A DNA stretch of 31,771 nt from Candidatus Gerdarchaeota archaeon. Its GTDB lineage: Archaea > Asgardarchaeota > Heimdallarchaeia > JABLTI01. A program made the position numbers and the translations under genes. The notes below the pieces were generated by a model. The model was not told the DNA's origin, did not search any database, and saw only the letters and a list, made by a program, of their open reading frames with translations. Every line of letters starts with the position of its first letter. Within the stretch, counting starts at the first letter, position 1. The stretch is taken from assembly GCA_016840945.1 (NCBI GenBank), contig JAEORJ010000298.1, positions 1-31,771 on the forward strand, written 5' to 3'. This document shows, one piece after another, positions 8,577 to 15,321 of this stretch.

Positions 8577-9935
8577 ATGTGCGATACAATGGTTGCTTTA
8601 AGTAATTCGACCAAAAATAAACAAGTTATTTTAGCAAAAAATAGTGACCGGGAACCTGATGAGCCAGCAGAGGTTTTACATATCCCTAGACAAACTCATG
8701 ATAAAGGATCAGAAATAAGAGCAACATATATTTCAATCCCTCAAGTGCATGAGACTGCTGAAGTGCTTTTATGTAAACCCATTTGGATTTGGGGTGCTGA
8801 AATGGGTGCAAATGAGTTTGGAGTAGCAATTGGTAATGAAGCTGTATATACTAAGGAGAAATATAATAAAAAGGGTGGATTATTAGGTATGGATTTGCTT
8901 CGCTTAGGTTTGGAGCGGGGCAAGACTGCAAAAGAAGCTTTTGAAGTAATAGTTGATTTATTAGAATTATATGATCAAGGCGGTAATTATGGTTACCGCA
9001 AAAAAACATTCTATCATAACTCATATCTTATTGCTGATAAGAAAGAAGCTTGGGTTCTCGAAACAGCAGGAAAATATTGGATAGGAGAGAAAGTCAAGGA
9101 TATTAGAAGTATCTCTAACACTGTCACAATAAAAGGTAAAGGTGATATTCGACATCCTGAACTAATCGAACATGCAATAGATAAGGGCTGGTGTAGAGAT
9201 GAAGACGATTTTGACTTCTATGCGCATTATAGAAAGAAATTGAAAAAAGAGCAGATTTTCGCAATGGGTATGAAAAGATGCTCAAGATCTGAAATGCTAT
9301 TACGAAAGAACAAGGGTAAAATTGATGAAAAAACAATGATGGATATTTTAAGAGATCATGTACCAGAAAAAGATGATTGGTCACCTGTAAAAGATGCTTC
9401 TTTGAAGTCACTTTGTGTTCATGCTAAAAATATCTTCAACCCTTCTCAAAGTACTATCTCTATGATCTCCGTTTTAGATAAGAATATACAAACGCATTGG
9501 ATTACAGGTACTTCAGCACCATGTACGTCTGTATTCAAACCATTCTTTTTACCAAATGCTGTACCTAAACTAGAATTTAAAACAACTGCTTATTATGAAT
9601 CAAAGAATCTTTGGTGGCAACATGAAAAACTGCATAGATTAGTACTGCTAGATTATCAAAAGAGGTTAGGATTATATAAAAAAGATAGAGACGAAGCAGA
9701 ATCAAAAATAAGAAAAGATGTTCAAGAAATATTGAAAAAAGCTATTCTTGAAAATGACACAAAGAAAAAGAATGAATTACTAACAAAATTTACAAATAAC
9801 AAAATTATTGAATTACAAAAATTAACTGATGATTGGATTAGCAAGATTGAAACTGCTTCTATAGAGAGCAAACCATCTAGAAGTTACTTAAATTATTGGG
9901 CCAAAAAAAATAATTGGAATAAACTAAACATTTAG
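8577..9935 (+). CDS. Peptidase family C69 (secernin/dipeptidase-like) Ntn hydrolase
   Basis: A 452-residue protein of the C69 dipeptidase/secernin family. The first residues, MCDTMVAL, then ILAKNSDREPDEP, match the family start, in which Cys2 becomes the N-terminal nucleophile after Met removal. GANEFGVAIGNEAV and WVLETAGKYW are further family landmarks. The reading frame also opens at GTG 8562, but that GTG is part of AAGGTGG (8559-8565), a Shine-Dalgarno element 11 bases before ATG 8577; starting there would bury the nucleophile. A lysine-rich helical tail follows residue 370. Likely a cytoplasmic amidohydrolase or dipeptidase; substrate unknown. It appears monocistronic, with VOC divergent on the left. 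Confidence 0.9.
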   Translation: MCDTMVALSNSTKNKQVILAKNSDREPDEPAEVLHIPRQTHDKGSEIRATYISIPQVHETAEVLLCKPIWIWGAEMGANEFGVAIGNEAVYTKEKYNKKGGLLGMDLLRLGLERGKTAKEAFEVIVDLLELYDQGGNYGYRKKTFYHNSYLIADKKEAWVLETAGKYWIGEKVKDIRSISNTVTIKGKGDIRHPELIEHAIDKGWCRDEDDFDFYAHYRKKLKKEQIFAMGMKRCSRSEMLLRKNKGKIDEKTMMDILRDHVPEKDDWSPVKDASLKSLCVHAKNIFNPSQSTISMISVLDKNIQTHWITGTSAPCTSVFKPFFLPNAVPKLEFKTTAYYESKNLWWQHEKLHRLVLLDYQKRLGLYKKDRDEAESKIRKDVQEILKKAILENDTKKKNELLTKFTNNKIIELQKLTDDWISKIETASIESKPSRSYLNYWAKKNNWNKLNI

Positions 9936-10204
9936 CAATGGAAAGTGAGGTTTGTATATAATAAGGATGATACTAAGGTATATAAGAAAACATATAATAA
10001 GTATAATATAGTGTAAATAGGCTTTCAAGTTAGTATAACCAAACAATCTCTCTTGAATAGCATTAACGAAAAAATTAAAGCGAGTAATGAGGATAATTAT
10101 TGGTTTAAAATGCAAAATGAAAATGGGATGGTGCATTAGGAACGACAAACGTTTTCAAAAAAACCGCGAAAAATAAACAAAAAGCACCTGAAATATCTAA
10201 AGGT
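9936..10204. other. Spacer between C69 peptidase and Nudix gene
   Basis: About 270 bases with no convincing separate gene. A minus-strand frame (9924-10148, TTG start) would encode a hydrophobic 74-residue chain but has no ribosome site and a composition expected from AT-rich filler. Plus-strand ATGs at 10087, 10110, 10117 and 10123 all sit in frames other than the Nudix frame and stop before it. A seven-A run lies at 10157-10163. The right end (10121 onward) is open in the Nudix frame. Confidence 0.5.
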
Positions 10205-10639
10205 ATTGATCAAGTATCAGCAGGTGGAGTTGTCTATAAGGAATGTGACGATGACCAAATAAGAGTAGCTTTGATAAGAGATCAAAATACACACAAATGG
10301 ATATTACCTAAAGGACGCATTGAAAAAGGTGAATCATTAGAAGATACCTCACTAAGAGAAATTCAAGAAGAGACAGGTTTGCAAAGTATTACACTAATCG
10401 ATAAAATAGATAAAACAAATTATTATTTTAGAACCAAAAAGAAAAAGAAATTATCAAAAGAAGTTCATTTCTTCTTATACAAAGATGAAGATGGTCGTGA
10501 AGATATTTGTGTAGAAGAAAGCAACTTCGATAAAGGTCAATGGTTTACAAAAGACGAAGCAATCCAGAGAATTGGATTCCCAGCTCAAAGGAAAATCCTC
10601 GACAAAGCTTTTGAGATAATTGAAAAACAAGAATTATAA
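10205..10639 (+). CDS. Nudix hydrolase (5' end uncertain, possible frameshift)
   Basis: The Nudix box is perfect: Gly, five residues, Glu, seven residues, then REIQEETGL, encoded at about 10314-10382. It binds Mg2+ and cleaves a nucleoside-diphosphate-X bond. WILPKGRIEKGES resembles Ap4A/diphosphoinositol-phosphate hydrolases. The first in-frame TTG/ATG/GTG is 10271, but this cuts the conserved first strand VSAGGVVYKE, which is encoded just upstream (10214-10243). The frame is open back to 10121 without any usual start. ATT at 10205 is given here as a nominal start. The alternative is an ATG in another frame (10117) joined by a frameshift, perhaps at the A7 run 10157-10163. The function call is strong; the 5' end is not. 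Confidence 0.8.
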   Translation: MDQVSAGGVVYKECDDDQIRVALIRDQNTHKWILPKGRIEKGESLEDTSLREIQEETGLQSITLIDKIDKTNYYFRTKKKKKLSKEVHFFLYKDEDGREDICVEESNFDKGQWFTKDEAIQRIGFPAQRKILDKAFEIIEKQEL

Positions 10640-10790
10640 TGAAAATCTCTTTTAATAATCACATAAAAAATTATGATTCTTTAATTATTTTTATACATTG
10701 TTATGATAGATTTTAATAGTTGAAATAAGTCTAATATTCATATATCAAATTTGAAAAAGATAAGAAAATTATATTATTTAACAAAAAACT

Positions 10791-10801
10791 ATTTATAAAA
10801 T
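10791..10801 (+). promoter_or_regulatory. Putative TATA box for aIF1
   Basis: TATTTATAAAA lies about 60-70 bases upstream of the aIF1 ATG. A transcript starting near 10825 would carry a short leader holding GAGGA at 10851-10855, eight bases before ATG 10864. Position and sequence fit an archaeal promoter, but the surroundings are very AT-rich. Confidence 0.4.
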
Positions 10802-10863
10802 AATATAAAATAATCAAATAACTTTCAAAAATTTGCGAGGTAAAAATATAGAGGATAAATATT

Positions 10864-11172
10864 ATGCCAGGAACCTGTCCAAAATGTGGGCTTCCAGATG
10901 AGCTATGTATGTGTCAAGCAATAGCTAAGGAAGAACAAAGGATTAAAGTTAGAATTGAAACACGAAAATGGGGAAGAGAAGTCACTTTAATAATGGGAAT
11001 AAATCCTAAAGAAGTAGATCTTGATTCTCTGACAACAAAACTCAAAAATAAATGTGCTTGTGGTGGTACAGCTAAAGAAGGGGTAATTGAGTTACAAGGA
11101 GACCATCGTTGGCGTATTAAGGATTTATTATTAGCTGAAGGGTATGATAAATCAAATATTGACATACAATAA
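10864..11172 (+). CDS. sui1: Translation initiation factor aIF1 (SUI1/eIF1 family)
   Basis: A 102-residue SUI1-family factor, which binds the small ribosomal subunit and enforces accurate start-codon choice. The N-terminus has a zinc-knuckle-like CPKCGLPDELCMC, common in archaeal aIF1. The SUI1 core has the conserved KLKNKCACGGTAKEG and IELQGDHR segments (residues 59-80), and the length is complete. GAGGA sits eight bases before the ATG. It is preceded by 220 bp of AT-rich spacer and converges on the NFACT gene. This is one of the better lineage markers in the window and supports an archaeal source. Confidence 0.96.
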   Translation: MPGTCPKCGLPDELCMCQAIAKEEQRIKVRIETRKWGREVTLIMGINPKEVDLDSLTTKLKNKCACGGTAKEGVIELQGDHRWRIKDLLLAEGYDKSNIDIQ

Positions 11173-11236
11173 AGCTAACAATATTCGTGTTAAACCACCA
11201 ATCTAATAACAACCCGAAAGAAGAATGATTGCTTTG

Positions 11237-11264
11237 TCGGAAGCTCTAATTTAGATACTTCCGA
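11237..11264. terminator. Hairpin between convergent aIF1 and NFACT genes
   Basis: TCGGAAG (11237-11243) pairs perfectly with CTTCCGA (11258-11264), and the loop holds a second short stem, TCTA/TAGA. It lies 65 bases after the aIF1 stop and 25 before the NFACT stop. T-rich sequence follows on the plus strand at about 11283-11294. A terminator is the simplest reading; an RNA-processing site is possible. Confidence 0.5.
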
Positions 11265-11288
11265 TAAACAATATAATTCACTAATTTT

Positions 11289-13286
11289 TTATTTCTTAAT
11301 ATAACAATCTCCTGGAATAATTGATATCAATTCATTTTTTGCATTTGCTTTTATTTTCTCAGCATCAATATCATCTATATTTTGTAAGAAATAACTTACT
11401 ATTTGTTCTGCTGCTTTACTTTTCAGGGTATCACCTGGTATCACTTCTATAATTTTTGTTTGTAAAACATCTTTATTATTCTTTAAGGCTGAAATTGGGC
11501 CCCCAACAATGTAAGCTGATTTCTCTTCAATTACAGGTGCGACAGCTATTTCAAGTGGGATGTTTTTCAAGATATTTTTGGATCCTTTAATGACAAAACT
11601 ACCTTTTGCTAAATATTCTCCTGTTGGAGCTGAAAATGATACTTGATCTGGTTTAACCCAGAAAGTATTTTCCGAACTCATTCTATCTTTCCATGCTTTT
11701 GAGTATGAAACTGAAAAAATAGCTGCCTCATTTATTGTGCTCTGTGGTATTTCTTTTCCTTCTCCTTTAATCACTACTACAGCTGCACCATGAATTTCTG
11801 CATGAAGAAAAATATCATCATCCTCAAGATATTTCTTAACCAATTCATTATTAGAACGCAAATCTTTGCCAGCTATAACAAGGAACCCATCTGATGATTT
11901 AAACCAATGGAATTTTTCATACCATTCCTTTTTTCGCCTTTCTATCATTATTGTTTCTTTATTTGCGAGTTGATCTAATCCTTCTTCCATCTTTCGTATG
12001 CGTTCAGAAAATTCATCTATTTTCTTTTGAGCCCCTGGAACTTTTGCTTCAGCTTTTTTAGCTCTCTGATACATATCAGCAGCATTTTCTGAACCCGACT
12101 TCAAGAAATCGAGAGCGATAGTTTCACCATCTAATTCCACAGATATAGATTTATTTTTTTCATGAATTTCTTTCAGCAATCTTGCTCCTTTCATTTTCTT
12201 CTCTTTTGCAGCAAACAATTTTTCTTTTATTTCATTCCACGAAATGTTATTTCTTCGAGCATTAGTTATTGTTGTTAATAGTTCATCTATTTCCACTAAA
12301 TACTGGTAAATCAGTGCTCCTTTTTGTTTATCTGATTCTACGGTCTCAAGTAATTGCTCTAAATGCTCTTGTTGTTTTCTCAACACTTCCCTTACTTGAT
12401 TGATTCTTTTTTCCTCAGCAGACAGTTCAACATTTGATTCTTTATCAGATTCTAATGTACTAAAATATTCATCCAATGCTTGTGAAAATGATTCTTGTGA
12501 TTTTGCTTCATATTGTTCATAAATCTTCATTGGAAAAGGGACAATATCGATTAGTTCTTCTTTCTCATAATAGCTAGTTGGTTCCAATTTTGTTAATGCT
12601 GTATATTCTCGCAGTTTATTCACACCATTAATAGTTTTATCAATAATTTCATCTGTAATTTCATCTTTAGCGAGTTCTTTATTCACTCCAGCTAAAAGGC
12701 AAATTTCCTCAGCATATTGCTTGTTAATATTCAGAGTTTTGGAAATGAGTGTAACAAGATCCTTTTCAGTCCTCTCATTTAACTGCTCTCTTATCCATTC
12801 AATTTTAGCTTCTAAGAAATTACGACCACTACTTGGTGGGAATAGAAATTCTCTTCCTGGATGTATATCTCTATCTCTCATTTTTTTGTAGTTTTTAGCA
12901 ACTAATACTTTATTTTCTGGGCTTACAAGTATAACATTACCTTTACCAAACAATTCTATAATTAATGTGTATACCTTCTCAAAAGCTTCAAATTCCATCA
13001 CAACAATACGATCGAAATCATATTGATAGATTCGTTTCAACCATTTACCTTTAATATGAATTCTAAATGCTTTACACAAACCAGATGGAGTTTCAGGGAA
13101 ATTTCGTTTAAATTTAGTAATATGTATTCTCTTACCAAGCTCTACAGCTAATAATTGAGTGCCTTCAGTCTTAGTTCGGAACCTAAAAAAGAACATATCG
13201 TTAAGTTCAAAAACGTTTTTAAGTTCACTATTACCTAATCGCTGTGAGAGCTCACTAATTATCGCATTGATATCAAAATTGCTCAT
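11289..13286 (-). CDS. rqcH: NFACT family protein, RqcH/Rqc2/Tae2 homologue
   Basis: A 665-residue NFACT protein, the family that binds stalled large ribosomal subunits and, in bacteria and eukaryotes, recruits tRNA for C-terminal tailing in ribosome quality control. The NFACT-N domain starts MSNFDINAI and holds the key Asp-Arg pair (residues 92-93, in DFDRIVV). A GREFLFPPSS loop, a helical coiled-coil middle (about 270-440) and an NFACT-R domain (about 455-570, from WYEKFHWF through DIFLHAEIHGA) follow. The frame opens further upstream, to 13349, but the extra 21 residues do not resemble the family and overlap the divergent gene. ATG 13286 is therefore preferred. Tailing activity in this organism is inference. 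Confidence 0.93.
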   Translation of the reverse strand: MSNFDINAIISELSQRLGNSELKNVFELNDMFFFRFRTKTEGTQLLAVELGKRIHITKFKRNFPETPSGLCKAFRIHIKGKWLKRIYQYDFDRIVVMEFEAFEKVYTLIIELFGKGNVILVSPENKVLVAKNYKKMRDRDIHPGREFLFPPSSGRNFLEAKIEWIREQLNERTEKDLVTLISKTLNINKQYAEEICLLAGVNKELAKDEITDEIIDKTINGVNKLREYTALTKLEPTSYYEKEELIDIVPFPMKIYEQYEAKSQESFSQALDEYFSTLESDKESNVELSAEEKRINQVREVLRKQQEHLEQLLETVESDKQKGALIYQYLVEIDELLTTITNARRNNISWNEIKEKLFAAKEKKMKGARLLKEIHEKNKSISVELDGETIALDFLKSGSENAADMYQRAKKAEAKVPGAQKKIDEFSERIRKMEEGLDQLANKETIMIERRKKEWYEKFHWFKSSDGFLVIAGKDLRSNNELVKKYLEDDDIFLHAEIHGAAVVVIKGEGKEIPQSTINEAAIFSVSYSKAWKDRMSSENTFWVKPDQVSFSAPTGEYLAKGSFVIKGSKNILKNIPLEIAVAPVIEEKSAYIVGGPISALKNNKDVLQTKIIEVIPGDTLKSKAAEQIVSYFLQNIDDIDAEKIKANAKNELISIIPGDCYIKK

Positions 13287-13312
13287 TGAAGCTTTCAATG
13301 GAGTCACCAAAT

Positions 13313-13996
13313 ATGCCAAAAAAGAAACAAAGTGATAAAGTTTCCTCAAGTTCTAAAAACGACGACGTTGATTTAAGTGATTATGAAGAAGAATTTGACG
13401 GAGAACCAGTAGAAAAAACCGATGAAGTCAATCTCGATGAGTATGAATTGCCAGAAGATTTTGAAATCGAGGAGGAAGAGGAAGAAGATCTTTCAGGACT
13501 AAATTGGATTCAAAGACAAAAGAGAAAATTACAAGATTTAGATAATAATCAGCGTCTCTACTGGATAAAAATTCTTAGTGGTTGTATTTTAGGAATTATC
13601 TTAGGATTTGCTAATGCTCAAACTGGTTGGTGGCTCTTTTTAATGATAGGTTTATATGCCGCAATAACAGCTGGTGGTTATTTCTTGTTTAAACTTGAAT
13701 GGAATTTCAAGGAAGTTATTTTTAGCGGATTCTTTCCCTATTTAGCATTATTTATGTTAACTTGGACATTAATGTTTACTTCAATTTATGCTCCTAATAT
13801 GAGTGATTGGTGGCCTATTTTAGAAACAATTGTAACACAAGTAACAAATAATGAAACAATAATCTTTACATCTACTAGAACGACTTCAGCAGCAGGATTT
13901 CCATACTTAACCTTTATAATCATTATAACTTCAACTCTAGGATTGTTACAATTTTTCTTAAGAAGACAAAAAAGACGAGAAGCTAAGATGCTATAA
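13313..13996 (+). CDS. Membrane protein with acidic N-terminal region, divergent from rqcH
   Basis: A protein of about 227 residues. The first 70 are strongly acidic and probably disordered (DLSDYEEEFDGEP, then EEEEEED). An amphipathic basic stretch IQRQKRKLQDLDNNQRLYW follows, then about four hydrophobic helices and a basic end RRQKRREAKML. The frame opens at TTG 13286 and ATG 13298, but GGAG at 13300-13303 is nine bases before ATG 13313, which I prefer. The short cytosolic helix followed by tightly spaced helices recalls the EMC6/Rab5-interacting membrane family, but this is only a resemblance in layout. It is head to head with rqcH with 26 bp between starts, which suggests linked expression. 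Function unknown. Confidence 0.75.
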   Translation: MPKKKQSDKVSSSSKNDDVDLSDYEEEFDGEPVEKTDEVNLDEYELPEDFEIEEEEEEDLSGLNWIQRQKRKLQDLDNNQRLYWIKILSGCILGIILGFANAQTGWWLFLMIGLYAAITAGGYFLFKLEWNFKEVIFSGFFPYLALFMLTWTLMFTSIYAPNMSDWWPILETIVTQVTNNETIIFTSTRTTSAAGFPYLTFIIIITSTLGLLQFFLRRQKRREAKML

Positions 13997-14031
13997 TGAA
14001 AGCTATTTATTAGCTTCAATTATTTATCTTA

Positions 14032-15138
14032 TTAATTTCTAGGTAAAAATATCTCGAGATAATTGTTTGAATCTTCTTGAGAGGTTATTATACCATCGTA
14101 GAAACGAACTAAAGCGTTTATTATGAAAGGACCAAGATCTTGAAATGATTGCTCTGAAACAACCGCTTTCAAGTCAGAAGGGTGTTCAATATCTTTTTGT
14201 TCAAAAACACATTTAACAAAAAATGAATTGACTATTAATTTAAGGTATTTTTTACCTTCAATTTCAGTTACTTCAAAATCTAATTTTATTCTAATGGTTG
14301 GACTTGGGTCATTAAGGATGGAAATTAGAAAAAGCTCAAATAACAGATGAACTAAATCATTATCAGCTATTACTTTAGTGGATGGTGATAACTCATAGTA
14401 GATTTCAAAATTTTTATCGCTGTAATCACTTCGCAATCGATTAGTAACTGTTGTAAGTATTCTAGAAAGATCAACTTCTATTAAATCAGCTTTATTTTTT
14501 AAGCGAATGCTTTCCATTTTCTTAATATTTCGAGTTAAACGAGCATTTTTTCTGATAGCTTGTTGGAATAATCGTAATACTTTCTTTTGCTCATCAGTTG
14601 GATTCAATTTTTCAATTTGGACCATGGTTAAGAGCAAAGATTGATTCATATCATCAACATTATTAATTAGAAGGTCAGTAAGAAAAGTGATCTCTTTATT
14701 TGCTGCTTCTAAATCAATCAAGAATTTTCTATTTTGCATTTTTAACTTATTTTTCTCAATCACTTCTTCTAATGCTAAAAGTAACTTTTCAGATGAAACA
14801 GGCTTTTCTAAATAACTAAAAACCTCAAATTGCATAGCTTTGATTGCTGAGTCTACAGTTCCATAGCCTGTAATAATAATATAGTCTGTATCAGGACTAA
14901 TTGCTCGGTGTTGAGAGATAATATCCATGCCACTGATATCTGGTAGATTTAAATCTATCAATACTACTTGAACAAATTCTGTAGATAGGATATTGATAGC
15001 TTCCTCTCCAGTTGCAGCTCCCTTGACATTTTTATAGCCATCACGTTTCAATATTTCCTCAAATACTTCACGCAGGTCATTATCATCATCAATAATTAGT
15101 ATACTAGTATTTTCTTTTGTTGTGAAATTAATACTCAA
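14032..15138 (-). CDS. Response-regulator receiver fused to a degenerate histidine-kinase-like region
   Basis: A 368-residue protein. Residues 10-128 form a receiver domain with acidic Asp17-Asp18-Asp19, phospho-acceptor Asp62 (VLIDLNLP), Thr90 and Lys112 (EKP). Residues 130-215 are helical, as in a kinase dimerisation domain, but I see no phospho-accepting His. Residues 222-368 resemble a HATPase: the N-box position reads LLFELFLISILND without the key Asn, and a DLGPFIINAL stretch stands where the GLGL G-box should be. So it is probably a phosphorylation-sensing scaffold, not an active kinase. It starts at TTG with AAGGAAGG upstream. It lies 183 bp downstream of the large regulator on the same strand and may be co-transcribed. 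Confidence 0.85.
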   Translation of the reverse strand: MSINFTTKENTSILIIDDDNDLREVFEEILKRDGYKNVKGAATGEEAINILSTEFVQVVLIDLNLPDISGMDIISQHRAISPDTDYIIITGYGTVDSAIKAMQFEVFSYLEKPVSSEKLLLALEEVIEKNKLKMQNRKFLIDLEAANKEITFLTDLLINNVDDMNQSLLLTMVQIEKLNPTDEQKKVLRLFQQAIRKNARLTRNIKKMESIRLKNKADLIEVDLSRILTTVTNRLRSDYSDKNFEIYYELSPSTKVIADNDLVHLLFELFLISILNDPSPTIRIKLDFEVTEIEGKKYLKLIVNSFFVKCVFEQKDIEHPSDLKAVVSEQSFQDLGPFIINALVRFYDGIITSQEDSNNYLEIFLPRN

Positions 15139-15292
15139 ACGATTTCCTTCCTTCTTAAATAGGCTATTTATGAATATTCATAATTAAATTCTCTACTGCA
15201 AATAAAAGTCCAAATCCTCAGCAATTTGAATTCTTATTGTCAGTTCTAAATTACTATTTCATTTTTTAAAACTTATTGAATTAGCAAATCTC

Positions 15293-15308
15293 AATGAAAT
15301 ATTTCATT
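15293..15308 (-). terminator. 16-bp perfect palindrome after the 592-residue regulator gene
   Basis: AATGAAATATTTCATT is a perfect inverted repeat, 13 bases beyond the regulator's stop codon. As RNA it would make only a weak hairpin, and no long T-run follows on the minus strand. It may be a terminator or a binding site. A related half-site, TGAAATG, occurs in the leader hairpin at 17356-17380. Confidence 0.35.
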
Positions 15309-15321
15309 TATAATCAAGTTT

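Noticed and set aside
9124..9411. Minus-strand frame inside the C69 peptidase gene
   Set aside because: Antisense shadow of a strongly supported gene; low-complexity Leu/Phe/Ser content.
10000..10140. Possible tRNA or other structured RNA in the spacer before the Nudix gene
   Set aside because: No T-loop-like GGTTC box, no cloverleaf stems and no GC-rich stretch. The same check found no tRNA in the other spacers.
9924..10148. Minus-strand frame for a hydrophobic 74-residue chain
   Set aside because: It starts at TTG with no ribosome site, overlaps the C69 gene end, and its Ile/Leu/Phe-rich content is what AT-rich non-coding sequence gives. No motif was seen.
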